NCBI GenBank assembly: GCA_047616325.1
Contig: JBLHGN010000005.1
Location: 1 to 34,775 of the forward strand
Direction of reading: 5' to 3'
From: JBLHGN01 sp047616325
GTDB lineage: Bacteria; Pseudomonadota; Gammaproteobacteria; Pseudomonadales; Cellvibrionaceae
Length of the DNA: 34,775 nt
Part shown: piece by piece, positions 25,351 to 33,100 of the stretch
How the letters are laid out: each line of letters begins with the position of its first letter
How positions within the stretch are numbered: position 1 is the stretch's first letter
Position numbers and translations under genes: made by a program
Notes under the pieces: model-generated
What the model was told of the DNA's origin: nothing
The model's database searches: none
What the model saw: the letters and a program-made list of their open reading frames with translations, nothing else

Positions 25351-28256
25351 CTTTTCGTCGCACGCTACCACTCTTGATGGGGTTTAGCTTGCTAGCTTCG
25401 TGCTCGATACTCGACAGTTCGGGCAGTCACCCCAGTTATGGCAAAACCTTGGCCGATTTGGAAAAAGTTAAAGCTCCTGAGCGTCTAGAGCCCGTGCCCA
25501 CCACCAACATGGATTTAATTGAAGACAGCTACCGTTCGGCCCTGGAAGTGGCCATAGAGCCCAACGTGCGGCATCGCATTCTCACCCGTCTGGCGGATTT
25601 GGAAATGGCGCGTAGCGAGCAAAGGCAACTCGATGCAAGCGAACAACAAAACTTTTTTAACGGCGCCATCGACATGTATCAAGAGCTTTTGGTGCTAAAT
25701 ACCGAGCGCCTGCAACAGGCGGGAACACCCACCAACGAAAGACTTTTGTACCAGCTTTCTAAGGCCTACTCGCTCGATGGGCGGGTGGCCGAGTCCAATG
25801 AAATCTTAAATAGCTTGGTAACGCAGTTTCCAGAATCTGCCTTTGCTGCAGAAGCAGAATTCCGCCGTGCTGAAACTGCTTTTAGTGAAGGCGACTACGC
25901 GCTTGCTGAGCAGCTCTACACAAACGTGATGCGTGAGGGAAGCGACACACCGTTTTACGGCAATGCCGTATATATGCAAGGTTGGTCGCTGTTTAAGCTC
26001 GGTCGCTACCGCGCATCTCTGCGTTCCTTTACCGAAGTGCTGGACCGCACACTGCTTGAAGGTAAAGCCTACGACGAACTGAGCAACAGCGCAAAAAACA
26101 TATCACGCGATACGCTACGTATTATCAGTATTGCATTTTCGTATTTGGACGGCGCCGACTCCATCACCGAAGTGTATTCAAAGCTTGGCCCCAGGCATTA
26201 CAAACATTTATTGTATATGGCGCTTGGTGATCTTTATCTCGAGAAAAAACGTTACCGCGATAGTGCCGATACCTATCGTAAATATGTAAAACTATATCCC
26301 AACACAGACCCCGCACCGGCATTAAGTATTAAAGCCATCGAAGTGTACGACTTGGGTGACTTTCCGAGTTTAATTCTGCCGGCCAAAGAAGAATACGTAA
26401 AAAGCTACGGCGCTTACAGCCAGTTTTGGCGAGATAGAGATGAGCAAAAACGCGAAATAATAAAGCCGAAATTGTCTATTTACCTCGACGAACTGTCGAG
26501 TTTCTACCACGCGCGCGCAATAGAATTGGGTAAACTAAATGCCAAGTGGGAAAAGAAAAGTACGCAGAATAAAGCCCAGAATAAAAAAGACGGAGAAAAA
26601 CCCGATCGGCCAGAACCCGAATTTTTGAAAGCCGCAGCGCTCTACAATGAATTTGCATTCACCTTTCCGCAAGATGCCAAAACACCAGAAATGACCTACC
26701 TAATGGGTGAGGCCTATTACGACGCCGGCTACCTGCCAGAGGCCGTCAGTGCCTACGAAACTGTGGCCTATACATACTTAGACCTTAAGCGCGGTGCCGA
26801 GGCCGGCTATTCGGCGGTGATAGCCCTGCAACAAGTGATGGATGGGTACGCTAATAAAGACGATGCAAATACCCAGCAACAATTCATAGAGTGGCGCAAT
26901 CATAAAATAGAAAGTGCTGTGAGTTTTGCAGACTATTACCCCGGCGATAGCCGCGCACTGGCAGCGTTAACCAAGGCAAACCAGGAAATTTTTGAAACCG
27001 CTGACTTTAAACGTTCTGCCAAGATCGCCACGCGCATAACCCAATGGCAGCCCAAGCCGGAAGTGAACTTATACAAAACCGCATGGTTAATTTTGGCTCA
27101 CAGCGAATTCGACCTACAAAATTTCACCCAGGCCGAGCAAGCCTATCGAACAGTATTGACCTTGTTGGCAGCAAAAGACAGTGAGCGTGCGCAAGTGGTG
27201 GAGCGCATCGCCGCCAGTATCTATCGTCAGTCAGAAGCGCAAATAACGGCGGGCGAATTGGCCCCAGCGGTCGAGCGCTTACTTAGCATTCGCGATGTGG
27301 CACCGGGCAGCGACATTGCTATCAGTGGTCAATACGACGCCGCCAATTATTTAATTGACTTAAAAGACTGGGCAAACGCCGAATCGGTATTGCTGGACTT
27401 TAAAAAACGTTATCCGGCTCATACGCTAGTCGCCACACTTGCACCAAAATTTACGCTCATTTATCAAGAATCGCAGCAGTGGGGCAAAGCGGCAGATACT
27501 CTCGCAGGAATGGCGAAAACGGAAGACTCGCAAGAGACGCGTCGCTCATCGCTCTATCTCTCCGCTGAACTGTATGAAAAAACCAAAAACTACCCGGCGG
27601 CCATCGACCAGTACAAACAATATACATCGTCTTACCCGGCGCCCTTCGACCTTGCCACAGAGGCACGCTTTCACTTGGTGGAACTGTATGAAAAAATTAG
27701 AGATGACGGCAAGCGCGATTATTGGCTGAACAAACTTATCGAAGAAAATGCCAGTGCGGGTAAGTCGCGTACGGCGCGCTCTACTTACCTCGCAGCCTTT
27801 GCGACCGTTAAGTTTGCCAACGACGAATATATCAAATATGAAAAAATTAAATTGACACTGCCGCTAAAGAAAAGCCTGAAAGCAAAGCGAGCCGCACTAG
27901 ACAGCACCCTTGGCGTATATAAAAGGGTCTTGAGCTACGGCATTGCGGAATTTGCCACCAACGCCAATCATAAAATTGGCGAAATTTATGGCCAGCTCTC
28001 CAAAGACCTACTCGATTCCCAGCGGCCCAATGGTTTGGACGCGCTGGCCTTGGATCAATACGAAGTGCTCCTAGAAGAACAAGCGCTGCCCTTCGAAGAT
28101 AAAGCCATCGAAATTCTCTCTGCCAACGCACAGCGTTCGTGGGATGGTCTCTACGATGACTGGGTGAAGGAAAGCTTCAACAGCTTGTCTGAAATTCTAC
28201 CTGCACGCTACGGAAAAAAGGAAAAGACAGTGGAGTTTAGCGATGACATATTCTAG
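25347..28256 (+). CDS. giant TPR lipoprotein of the motor cluster
   Basis: A 969-residue lipoprotein; the lipobox LLASC puts the lipidated Cys at residue 19. Most of the length is TPR-like repeats. Examples are YQLSKAYSLDGRVAESNEIL, RRAETAFSEGDYALAEQLY, QGWSLFKLGRYRASLRSFTE, YLMGEAYYDAGYLPEAVSAY, and further repeats to about residue 800. A Lys/Glu-rich patch (KNKAQNKKDGEKPD-like) interrupts it near 410-430. The residue after the Cys is Ser, which favours outer-membrane sorting under the usual +2 rule. It probably forms the outer-membrane end of the machine. ATGA overlap upstream and a 14-base overlap downstream. Confidence 0.85.
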   Translation: MTFRRTLPLLMGFSLLASCSILDSSGSHPSYGKTLADLEKVKAPERLEPVPTTNMDLIEDSYRSALEVAIEPNVRHRILTRLADLEMARSEQRQLDASEQQNFFNGAIDMYQELLVLNTERLQQAGTPTNERLLYQLSKAYSLDGRVAESNEILNSLVTQFPESAFAAEAEFRRAETAFSEGDYALAEQLYTNVMREGSDTPFYGNAVYMQGWSLFKLGRYRASLRSFTEVLDRTLLEGKAYDELSNSAKNISRDTLRIISIAFSYLDGADSITEVYSKLGPRHYKHLLYMALGDLYLEKKRYRDSADTYRKYVKLYPNTDPAPALSIKAIEVYDLGDFPSLILPAKEEYVKSYGAYSQFWRDRDEQKREIIKPKLSIYLDELSSFYHARAIELGKLNAKWEKKSTQNKAQNKKDGEKPDRPEPEFLKAAALYNEFAFTFPQDAKTPEMTYLMGEAYYDAGYLPEAVSAYETVAYTYLDLKRGAEAGYSAVIALQQVMDGYANKDDANTQQQFIEWRNHKIESAVSFADYYPGDSRALAALTKANQEIFETADFKRSAKIATRITQWQPKPEVNLYKTAWLILAHSEFDLQNFTQAEQAYRTVLTLLAAKDSERAQVVERIAASIYRQSEAQITAGELAPAVERLLSIRDVAPGSDIAISGQYDAANYLIDLKDWANAESVLLDFKKRYPAHTLVATLAPKFTLIYQESQQWGKAADTLAGMAKTEDSQETRRSSLYLSAELYEKTKNYPAAIDQYKQYTSSYPAPFDLATEARFHLVELYEKIRDDGKRDYWLNKLIEENASAGKSRTARSTYLAAFATVKFANDEYIKYEKIKLTLPLKKSLKAKRAALDSTLGVYKRVLSYGIAEFATNANHKIGEIYGQLSKDLLDSQRPNGLDALALDQYEVLLEEQALPFEDKAIEILSANAQRSWDGLYDDWVKESFNSLSEILPARYGKKEKTVEFSDDIF

Positions 28257-28998
28257 CAAGCTATATTCGAAAGGGGCGTGCCCGAACGGATTCGATCTGA
28301 AGCGAGCCGCTAGCCAAGTTCATATGCGTGCTGTTGCCAAAGCGCCGCACGTGTGCTTATTAATAACCGGCGCATTGTTTAAACTAAGGCTCGCATTAAT
28401 TGTGTTGTTGTTCTCCGCTTGTGCAAGCTCTCCGAAACCACCTGCAGAAGCGCCCAGTTCAGTAGAGAGTGTCGACGCACTCTTTGTAATGATTCCCAGC
28501 CCCTACCAAGGAGGCGAAGTTGCACCATCGGCCCGTAAAGAATTCGCCCAAATCAAAGCGCTGATGGCAGCTAAGAAGTGGGACGACGCCAAGGGGGCAT
28601 TAGAATTGATGGTTGCCACCTACCCGCAACTGGCTGGCCCCTACACCAACCTGGGTATTGTTGAGCAGCGCCTGGGCAATCCAGAGCAGGCCAAAAGCGC
28701 CTTCAAATACGCCATAGAAACCAACCCCAACAATCTCGACGCCTACACTCAGCTCGGCGTTTTATATCGCGAGTTGGGTCGCTTTAGTGAGGCCGAGGCG
28801 GTCTACCTGCAAGCGCTACAAGTATGGCCACACCACTTACAGTCAACCACCAATATCGGCGTTTTGTACGACCTGTACATGGGGCGTTTCGAAGAGGCGC
28901 TAAGCTATTATGAATTAAGTCAAAAGATTGCCGGAGGAGAAGACCGCCAGCTAAAGGGTTGGATCTTTGATCTTCGCCGGCGCATGGGAGGACGGTAA
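28243..28998 (+). CDS. small TPR lipoprotein of the motor cluster
   Basis: A 251-residue protein with three or four good TPRs: YTNLGIVEQRLGNPEQAKSA, YTQLGVLYRELGRFSEAEAV and TNIGVLYDLYMGRFEEALSY, resembling the PilW/GltE style of outer-membrane TPR lipoprotein. The lipobox is LFSAC. With the ATG at 28243, which has GGAG 8 bases upstream inside the previous gene, the Cys is residue 60, an unusually long signal. ATG 28324 or TTG 28375 would give a normal signal. It is followed by Ala at +2, consistent with the outer membrane. The next gene's ATG overlaps its stop (TAATG). Confidence 0.82.
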   Translation: MTYSSKLYSKGACPNGFDLKRAASQVHMRAVAKAPHVCLLITGALFKLRLALIVLLFSACASSPKPPAEAPSSVESVDALFVMIPSPYQGGEVAPSARKEFAQIKALMAAKKWDDAKGALELMVATYPQLAGPYTNLGIVEQRLGNPEQAKSAFKYAIETNPNNLDAYTQLGVLYRELGRFSEAEAVYLQALQVWPHHLQSTTNIGVLYDLYMGRFEEALSYYELSQKIAGGEDRQLKGWIFDLRRRMGGR

Positions 28999-29306
28999 TG
29001 AAAAATTGCTTCCGAATTGTATCATCAGCAAGCCTTACCGCAGCCATTTTGATGGCTGTGTTACTTAGTATGAGCGCGCCAGTTTTTGCACAGAAAAAAG
29101 AAGAAGTTATTAGTTTAAGCGATACGATAGTGGGCAACCAAGAGCAGCCCACAGTGCTTTACATCGTGCCCTGGAAGCCGGCGGACGACATCACCATTCT
29201 GTACTTGCCGCTCGACCCAAAAGCAATGGAAAACCTATTTGGTCACGTAGAGCGCGTTGAGCATAAGCGCCAGGTAACCTATATCGATGAGCTGGGCAAA
29301 AAATAA
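28998..29306 (+). CDS. small exported protein of the motor cluster
   Basis: A 102-residue protein with a clear signal peptide (cut after APVFA). The mature part is about 70 residues, with the motif TIVGNQEQPTVLYIVPWK and a charged end. I recall this GNxExPxVLYIVPWK motif from small genes beside ExbB/ExbD/TonB/TPR clusters in other gammaproteobacteria, but know no function. It is the last gene of the TPR group and starts in the TAATG overlap. A 202-base gap with a candidate promoter separates it from the motor genes. Confidence 0.72.
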   Translation: MKNCFRIVSSASLTAAILMAVLLSMSAPVFAQKKEEVISLSDTIVGNQEQPTVLYIVPWKPADDITILYLPLDPKAMENLFGHVERVEHKRQVTYIDELGKK

Positions 29307-29418
29307 TTGTTTGTGGCGTGTGTGCCCCGCCGTGTAGAAGTGTTGTGACAGTTATAAAATTATATTTAGGTGAGCAATTGCGATAAAAAAGCATATCTAA
29401 ATCGAATTTAACCTAATA

Positions 29419-29439
29419 CGATGACGTTCGTGGTCATCG
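29419..29439. promoter_or_regulatory. operator-like inverted repeat over the exbB promoter
   Basis: CGATGAC (29419-29425) and GTCATCG (29433-29439) are perfect 7-base arms around a 7-base centre. They cover the -35 box and most of the spacer of the promoter candidate at 29421-29449, where a bound repressor would block RNA polymerase. The regulator is unknown. It is not a terminator, as no T run follows directly. Confidence 0.5.
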
Positions 29440-29449
29440 CAATTATACT
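29421..29449 (+). promoter_or_regulatory. candidate sigma70 promoter of the ExbB/ExbD/TonB genes
   Basis: ATGACG (29421-29426) is separated by exactly 17 bases from TATACT (29444-29449), which matches the -10 consensus at five of six bases. It lies about 60 bases before the ExbB-like ATG. The promoter is internal to the cluster and coincides with a palindrome. Confidence 0.5.
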
Positions 29450-29508
29450 GTAAATATATTTTTTACAAAAAGACCGCAAAAAGCAAATTACCTGGAGACT
29501 GTTGCTTT

Positions 29509-30171
29509 ATGAATACTATTGTTAGTTTTTTCCAAAATGGTGGGCCCTACATGTACCCCATCGCATTGGTACTGGTTGTGGGTTTGGCCTTGGCCATAGA
29601 GCGCTGGGTGTTTTTAACAGCAGCCAAATCGTCTAATCGGCGTACGTTTGACCGCATGTTGCCACTGCTGCGTAAAAAAGATTACAGCTCCGTGATAGAG
29701 CTGGCCCGTTCCAGTAAGGCGCCGATCGGCCGCATTGTTGCCTCTGGAGTGGCGCGTATGCAACAGACCCCACGTCGAGACGAAATAGAATACGCGATGG
29801 AAGAAGGTGTAATGGAAGCCGTGCCGCGCCTGGAAAAACGTACGCCCTACCTGGCAACCCTGGCGAATATAGCTACACTGCTTGGTCTACTTGGTACCAT
29901 TATGGGGCTTATCGCCGCATTTACCGCCGTTGCCAATGCGGACCCCACAGAGAAGGCATCACTGCTCTCGCAAAGTATCTCTGTGGCGATGAACACCACC
30001 GCCTTTGGTTTAATGGCCGCTATCCCACTTTTGCTTCTGCACGCGACCTTGCAAAACAAAACCACCGAAATTGTTGATAGTTTGGAAATGGCCGGTATTA
30101 AATGTTTAAACATTATGTCGACAGGTAATGCCTTTGCTTCACGCACTCGACAAAGCGACGCGGCTAAATAA
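29509..30171 (+). CDS. TolQ/ExbB/AglR-type proton channel subunit
   Basis: A 220-residue inner-membrane channel protein of the MotA/TolQ/ExbB family. It has three membrane helices: about 14-33 (YPIALVLVVGLALAIERW), about 120-142 and about 155-175. The family core is present: YLATLANIATLLGLLGTIMGLIAAF, then SLLSQSISVAMNTTAFGLMAAIP, including the conserved Thr residues lining the channel. It forms a proton path with the two ExbD-like proteins encoded next. CTGGAG lies about 11 bases before the ATG. By position and partners it corresponds to AglR-like proteins rather than iron-uptake ExbB, since no receptor gene is nearby. Confidence 0.9.
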   Translation: MNTIVSFFQNGGPYMYPIALVLVVGLALAIERWVFLTAAKSSNRRTFDRMLPLLRKKDYSSVIELARSSKAPIGRIVASGVARMQQTPRRDEIEYAMEEGVMEAVPRLEKRTPYLATLANIATLLGLLGTIMGLIAAFTAVANADPTEKASLLSQSISVAMNTTAFGLMAAIPLLLLHATLQNKTTEIVDSLEMAGIKCLNIMSTGNAFASRTRQSDAAK

Positions 30172-30210
30172 ACCCCACAACTTTCCTATTCAACTAGCCT
30201 GGCGGGTGCT

Positions 30211-30780
30211 ATGCGAAAACGACATTCCAAACATCAGGAAGCGGATCTCGATATCACTTCCTTTATGAACTTGATGATTATTCTTGTTCCCGTGCTGCTT
30301 ATGAGCATGGTGTTCTCTCACACCACAGTGCTAGATTTAAAACTTCCAGATCTTGCCAGCGAATCTAAACCTAGCGATGAAGACCCAAAAAATGAAGGTC
30401 TTGAGCTTGTTATTCTTCCCGACGAACTGTTGGTAAATTATCCTGCAGGGGCGCCACTAAAGCGCGTGCCAAAAATTGAAAACGAAGAAACGGGTGAACT
30501 GGTATACGACTTTAAATTACTGTCGGATACGCTTCAGGAAGTGAAGCGTCTGTTAAAAGACCAGGGCGTCGATAAAAAAGACATTTTGATTCTTTCTCAG
30601 CAAGATACAGATTATCAAACCATTGTAAAAACAATGGACACCGTGAGAAGTTTCAAAGCCGTTGTGGCGGCCTCAGTGGTAGAGGCGGAATTATTTCCGT
30701 CTATCTCGCTAGGAGATGCCCCGCGAAATAATTTGCCGCCTGCGCCCGGTGCCGGTGCTGCGGAGGGTAGTGCGCCATGA
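30211..30780 (+). CDS. ExbD/TolR-like subunit 1, with Asn at the channel Asp position
   Basis: A 189-residue protein with one N-terminal membrane helix and a periplasmic domain, as in ExbD and TolR. The membrane segment reads DITSFMNLMIILVPVLLMSMVF. ExbD normally has a P-x-I-D-V-M-L motif whose Asp carries protons; here the aligned residue is Asn (codon AAC at 30268-30270). The periplasmic domain has LEL VILPDEL-type and KDILILSQQDTDYQTIVKTMD features typical of ExbD. The Pro/Gly/Ala tail overlaps the next gene by ATGA. Either this subunit is structural or the proton step is carried by its partner. Confidence 0.88.
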   Translation: MRKRHSKHQEADLDITSFMNLMIILVPVLLMSMVFSHTTVLDLKLPDLASESKPSDEDPKNEGLELVILPDELLVNYPAGAPLKRVPKIENEETGELVYDFKLLSDTLQEVKRLLKDQGVDKKDILILSQQDTDYQTIVKTMDTVRSFKAVVAASVVEAELFPSISLGDAPRNNLPPAPGAGAAEGSAP

Positions 30781-31310
30781 AAAAATCGATACATGCTAAA
30801 CGCATGGAACGCCACCACAAAAGGGTAAGAGGTGGAACGAAGCTTAACCTTGTTTCGCTGATGGACATCTTTACTATTTTGGTGTTTTTCCTCTTGGTTA
30901 ATTCATCTGAAGTGGAAGTATTGCAAAGCAATAAAGATATTGTGTTACCACAATCCATTGCCGAGAAAAAACCAGAAAACAACCTAATCGTAATGGTGAG
31001 CCAAAAAGATATTATTGTAGGCGGTCGCAAAGTAGCCAGCGTTGCCCCCATATTAGCGAGTGAGGAAACGGAGATTCTAGCGCTAAAAAAAGAACTGGAA
31101 TACCGCGCGTCTCGCAAACCCTATATGACAGTTGAAGAGCGGGAAAAAGGTCGCGACGTTACCATAATGGGCGACTCAGAAATTCCTTACAAACTGCTAA
31201 AGAAGATTATGACCACCTGCGCCAAATCTGAGTTTCGCAATATAGCGCTGGCGGTAAGCCAGGTGCCAGACGAGACTACGGTTCCCGGTGCAGACGGCGT
31301 GGGAGGATAG
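30777..31310 (+). CDS. ExbD/TolR-like subunit 2, with the channel Asp
   Basis: A 177-residue ExbD/TolR-type protein. Its membrane segment KLNLVSLMDIFTILVFFLLVN keeps the Asp at the proton position, unlike the subunit before it. A periplasmic domain follows with KPENNLIVMVSQKDIIVGGRKV and the KLLKKIMTTCAKSEFRNIALAVSQ end. It is translationally coupled to the first ExbD (ATGA) and lies 1 base before the TonB-like start. The pairing of two ExbD-like genes behind one ExbB matches the AglR-AglQ-AglS arrangement of Myxococcus. Confidence 0.88.
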   Translation: MKKSIHAKRMERHHKRVRGGTKLNLVSLMDIFTILVFFLLVNSSEVEVLQSNKDIVLPQSIAEKKPENNLIVMVSQKDIIVGGRKVASVAPILASEETEILALKKELEYRASRKPYMTVEEREKGRDVTIMGDSEIPYKLLKKIMTTCAKSEFRNIALAVSQVPDETTVPGADGVGG

Positions 31311-31311
31311 C

Positions 31312-32259
31312 ATGGCGAATATTATAGCAGCGCCAAACCTCATACTCCCCTGGAGTTCAACCACTGCAGATGATAGACGTTATTGGAAAATATTTCTAAC
31401 GCTGTGCATTCCGTTCATCGTCTTCAGTATTGCAATTCCCTTGATTCACGTACCAGAACCCAAGCGCGAAGAGTTGGAAAAGTTGCCGCCGCAACTGGCC
31501 AAAGTGGTGTTAGAGAAAAAGGAGTTACCCAAACCAACGCCCAAGCCCAAGCCAACACCGAAACCAAAAGAAGAAGAGAAAAAAGAAGAGCCTAAGAAAG
31601 AAAAGCCCAAAATAGAAAAAGAGAAACCAAAGCCAGAGCCAGACCCCGTTAAGCTAGTGGAAAAAGCAAAAGCGCAAGCCCAGGCGGAGATTAATCAATT
31701 TGCCGATGCCCTTTCCGATATGCGCGATTTGGTGGATTTGTCTGAAGTTAACGCTGACCTTACCCAGGGCACAGGAGAGGCCGCAGAGTTGAGCCGCGAT
31801 GTCATCACCAGCGGTGCCAAGCGCAGCAGTGGCGGCATAAATACCTCCAAGCTAAGTAGGGATACCGGCGGCGTTGCTATGTCTGGCAAACAAACCACCG
31901 TGGTCGCTAGCAAACTCGAAGTGAGCAATGGCGCCAAACCTAAAGACCAGGAAACTGCAGCCGAGCGCTCGTCGCGAAGCACCGAAGAAATCCGTAAAGT
32001 CATGGATAAAAGTAAAAGTGCAATTTATGCAATTTATAATCGTGCGCTACGCAAGAATCCAGCACTGGAAGGTAAGGTAGTTTTTAAAATAGAAATCAGT
32101 AGTGCAGGTAAAGTGATCAATGCGTCTATTGTCTCTTCCGAGCTGAATGCCCCGGATCTAGAGGCAAAACTTTTAGCACGTATACGGCTCATTAACTTTG
32201 GTATTAAAGATACGGATAAGTTTACCCTCAATTACGATATGAGTTTCTTGCCTTATTAA
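31312..32259 (+). CDS. TonB-like energy transducer (AgmX/PglI-type C-terminus)
   Basis: A 315-residue protein that should pass energy from the ExbB/ExbD motor to the outer membrane. A membrane helix lies at about 27-46 (IFLTLCIPFIVFSIAIPLIH). It is followed by a Pro/Lys/Glu-rich rod (PKPTPKPKPTPKPK, KKEEPKKEKPKIEKEKPKPEP), a Ser/Thr/Gly-rich linker, and a C-terminal domain. That domain has the AgmX/PglI pattern IYNRALRKNPALEGKVVFKI, SSAGKVINASIVSSELNAPD and INFGIKDTDKFTL. The ATG at 31312, with GGAGG just before it, is preferred over a GTG at 31288. It is the last gene of the cluster. There is no TonB-dependent receptor gene beside it. Confidence 0.87.
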   Translation: MANIIAAPNLILPWSSTTADDRRYWKIFLTLCIPFIVFSIAIPLIHVPEPKREELEKLPPQLAKVVLEKKELPKPTPKPKPTPKPKEEEKKEEPKKEKPKIEKEKPKPEPDPVKLVEKAKAQAQAEINQFADALSDMRDLVDLSEVNADLTQGTGEAAELSRDVITSGAKRSSGGINTSKLSRDTGGVAMSGKQTTVVASKLEVSNGAKPKDQETAAERSSRSTEEIRKVMDKSKSAIYAIYNRALRKNPALEGKVVFKIEISSAGKVINASIVSSELNAPDLEAKLLARIRLINFGIKDTDKFTLNYDMSFLPY

Positions 32260-32530
32260 CGCTGCTGGCTCTCTGTTGACGAGGGCCGACGAAAATAGAA
32301 CACAGGTTCGAAGGGTTGGCGCTGTTGCCATTACTTCGAACCCTACCTTTGTGTGCCTTTATTCCTAAATTCACATTCTGTGGGTTTCTATTAAAACAGA
32401 AAAATAAAATCGTAAATTTTTTGCTCTCACAAGCAACAACTTGTTGTCGTCGATCTCTAATATCGATGCCAGCTTGTGGGCAGTTGCCGCATACTGCTAG
32501 CGTCTAGTAATTACATGCGCAGTAAAGTAC
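32260..32530. other. intergenic region after the TonB-like gene
   Basis: About 270 bases with no gene I can support. It contains the perfect 9-base inverted repeat GGTTCGAAG (32305-32313) and CTTCGAACC (32334-32342), separated by 20 bases and not followed by a T run. It may be a weak terminator or a relic of an element. Confidence 0.4.
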
Positions 32531-33100
32531 TTGAGAAATAGTTTGTGGCCATTTTTTAGAAAATCTTCCGCACGCTGCTTCAATATTTGTTTTTTTGTGG
32601 TAAGTTTTGTCATTGCTAAAGCACCTAAGAAAGTTGCTAAGCTTTACGATGCCAGTACAAATAAAATTATAGTGTTATTGCCCTACTCCCAAAAGGCTGT
32701 ATTGATTTCGGTGGGAGCTATAATGGCTATCGATAAGCTTGGCTACGATGTTTCGGCCATGGTGGCGGGCTTGGGTTTAACCGGCTTTACCTTAGTTTAG
32801 TGCTTAAAGAAGCCATCTCCAATCTGGTGGCAGGCACAATGATAGTAATGCATCAGCCTTTAGTGTTGGTGACGAGATAGAGATATCGGGCTTGCGAGGC
32901 ATTGTCACTGACATCAATTTACGCTACATCGCCATAGATAACGAAACTGAAGTGTTGCTTGTGCCGAATTCACTTTTTTAAACAATAAACTCTCGCTCAA
33001 AACACCGAAGCAATATTCCAACACGGTAGAAAAATGTTTTGATGTAACTACTCGGCGCAATACACATATTATTTTGCAAAATCAGGAAGTTCGCCGCTAA
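32531..33100 (+). pseudogene. MscS-type mechanosensitive channel, frameshifted remnant
   Basis: Small MscS channels release solutes under osmotic shock. Three frames join to give one MscS sequence: IVLLPYSQKAVLISVGAIMA then MVAGLGLTGF; LKEAISNLVAGTMIVMHQP; GDEIEISGLRGIVTDINLRY then ETEVLLVPNSLF; and finally LNNKLSLKTPKQYSNTVEKC. The breaks are near 32798, 32856 and 32978, and each is explained by loss of one base: a G in a GG pair, a T in a TTTT run, and a T in a T run. The N-terminal start is not clear. The last ~11 residues lie over the antisense strand of the IS66 remnant, so the true C-terminus was probably replaced. Confidence 0.85.

Noticed and set aside
32305..32342. GGTTCGAAG...CTTCGAACC, which resembles a tRNA T-arm sequence
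   Set aside because: No acceptor, D-arm or anticodon stem can be built around it, and the match comes from the inverted repeat itself. Listed only as a hairpin in the intergenic entry.
32316..32507. 63-codon plus-strand frame after the TonB-like gene
   Set aside because: No ribosome site and no family resemblance; composition looks non-coding.
33044..33055. GTAACTACTCGG as a possible end of the IS66 element
   Set aside because: It starts with GTAA as IS66 ends can, but no matching inverted copy was found near 34517-34620.
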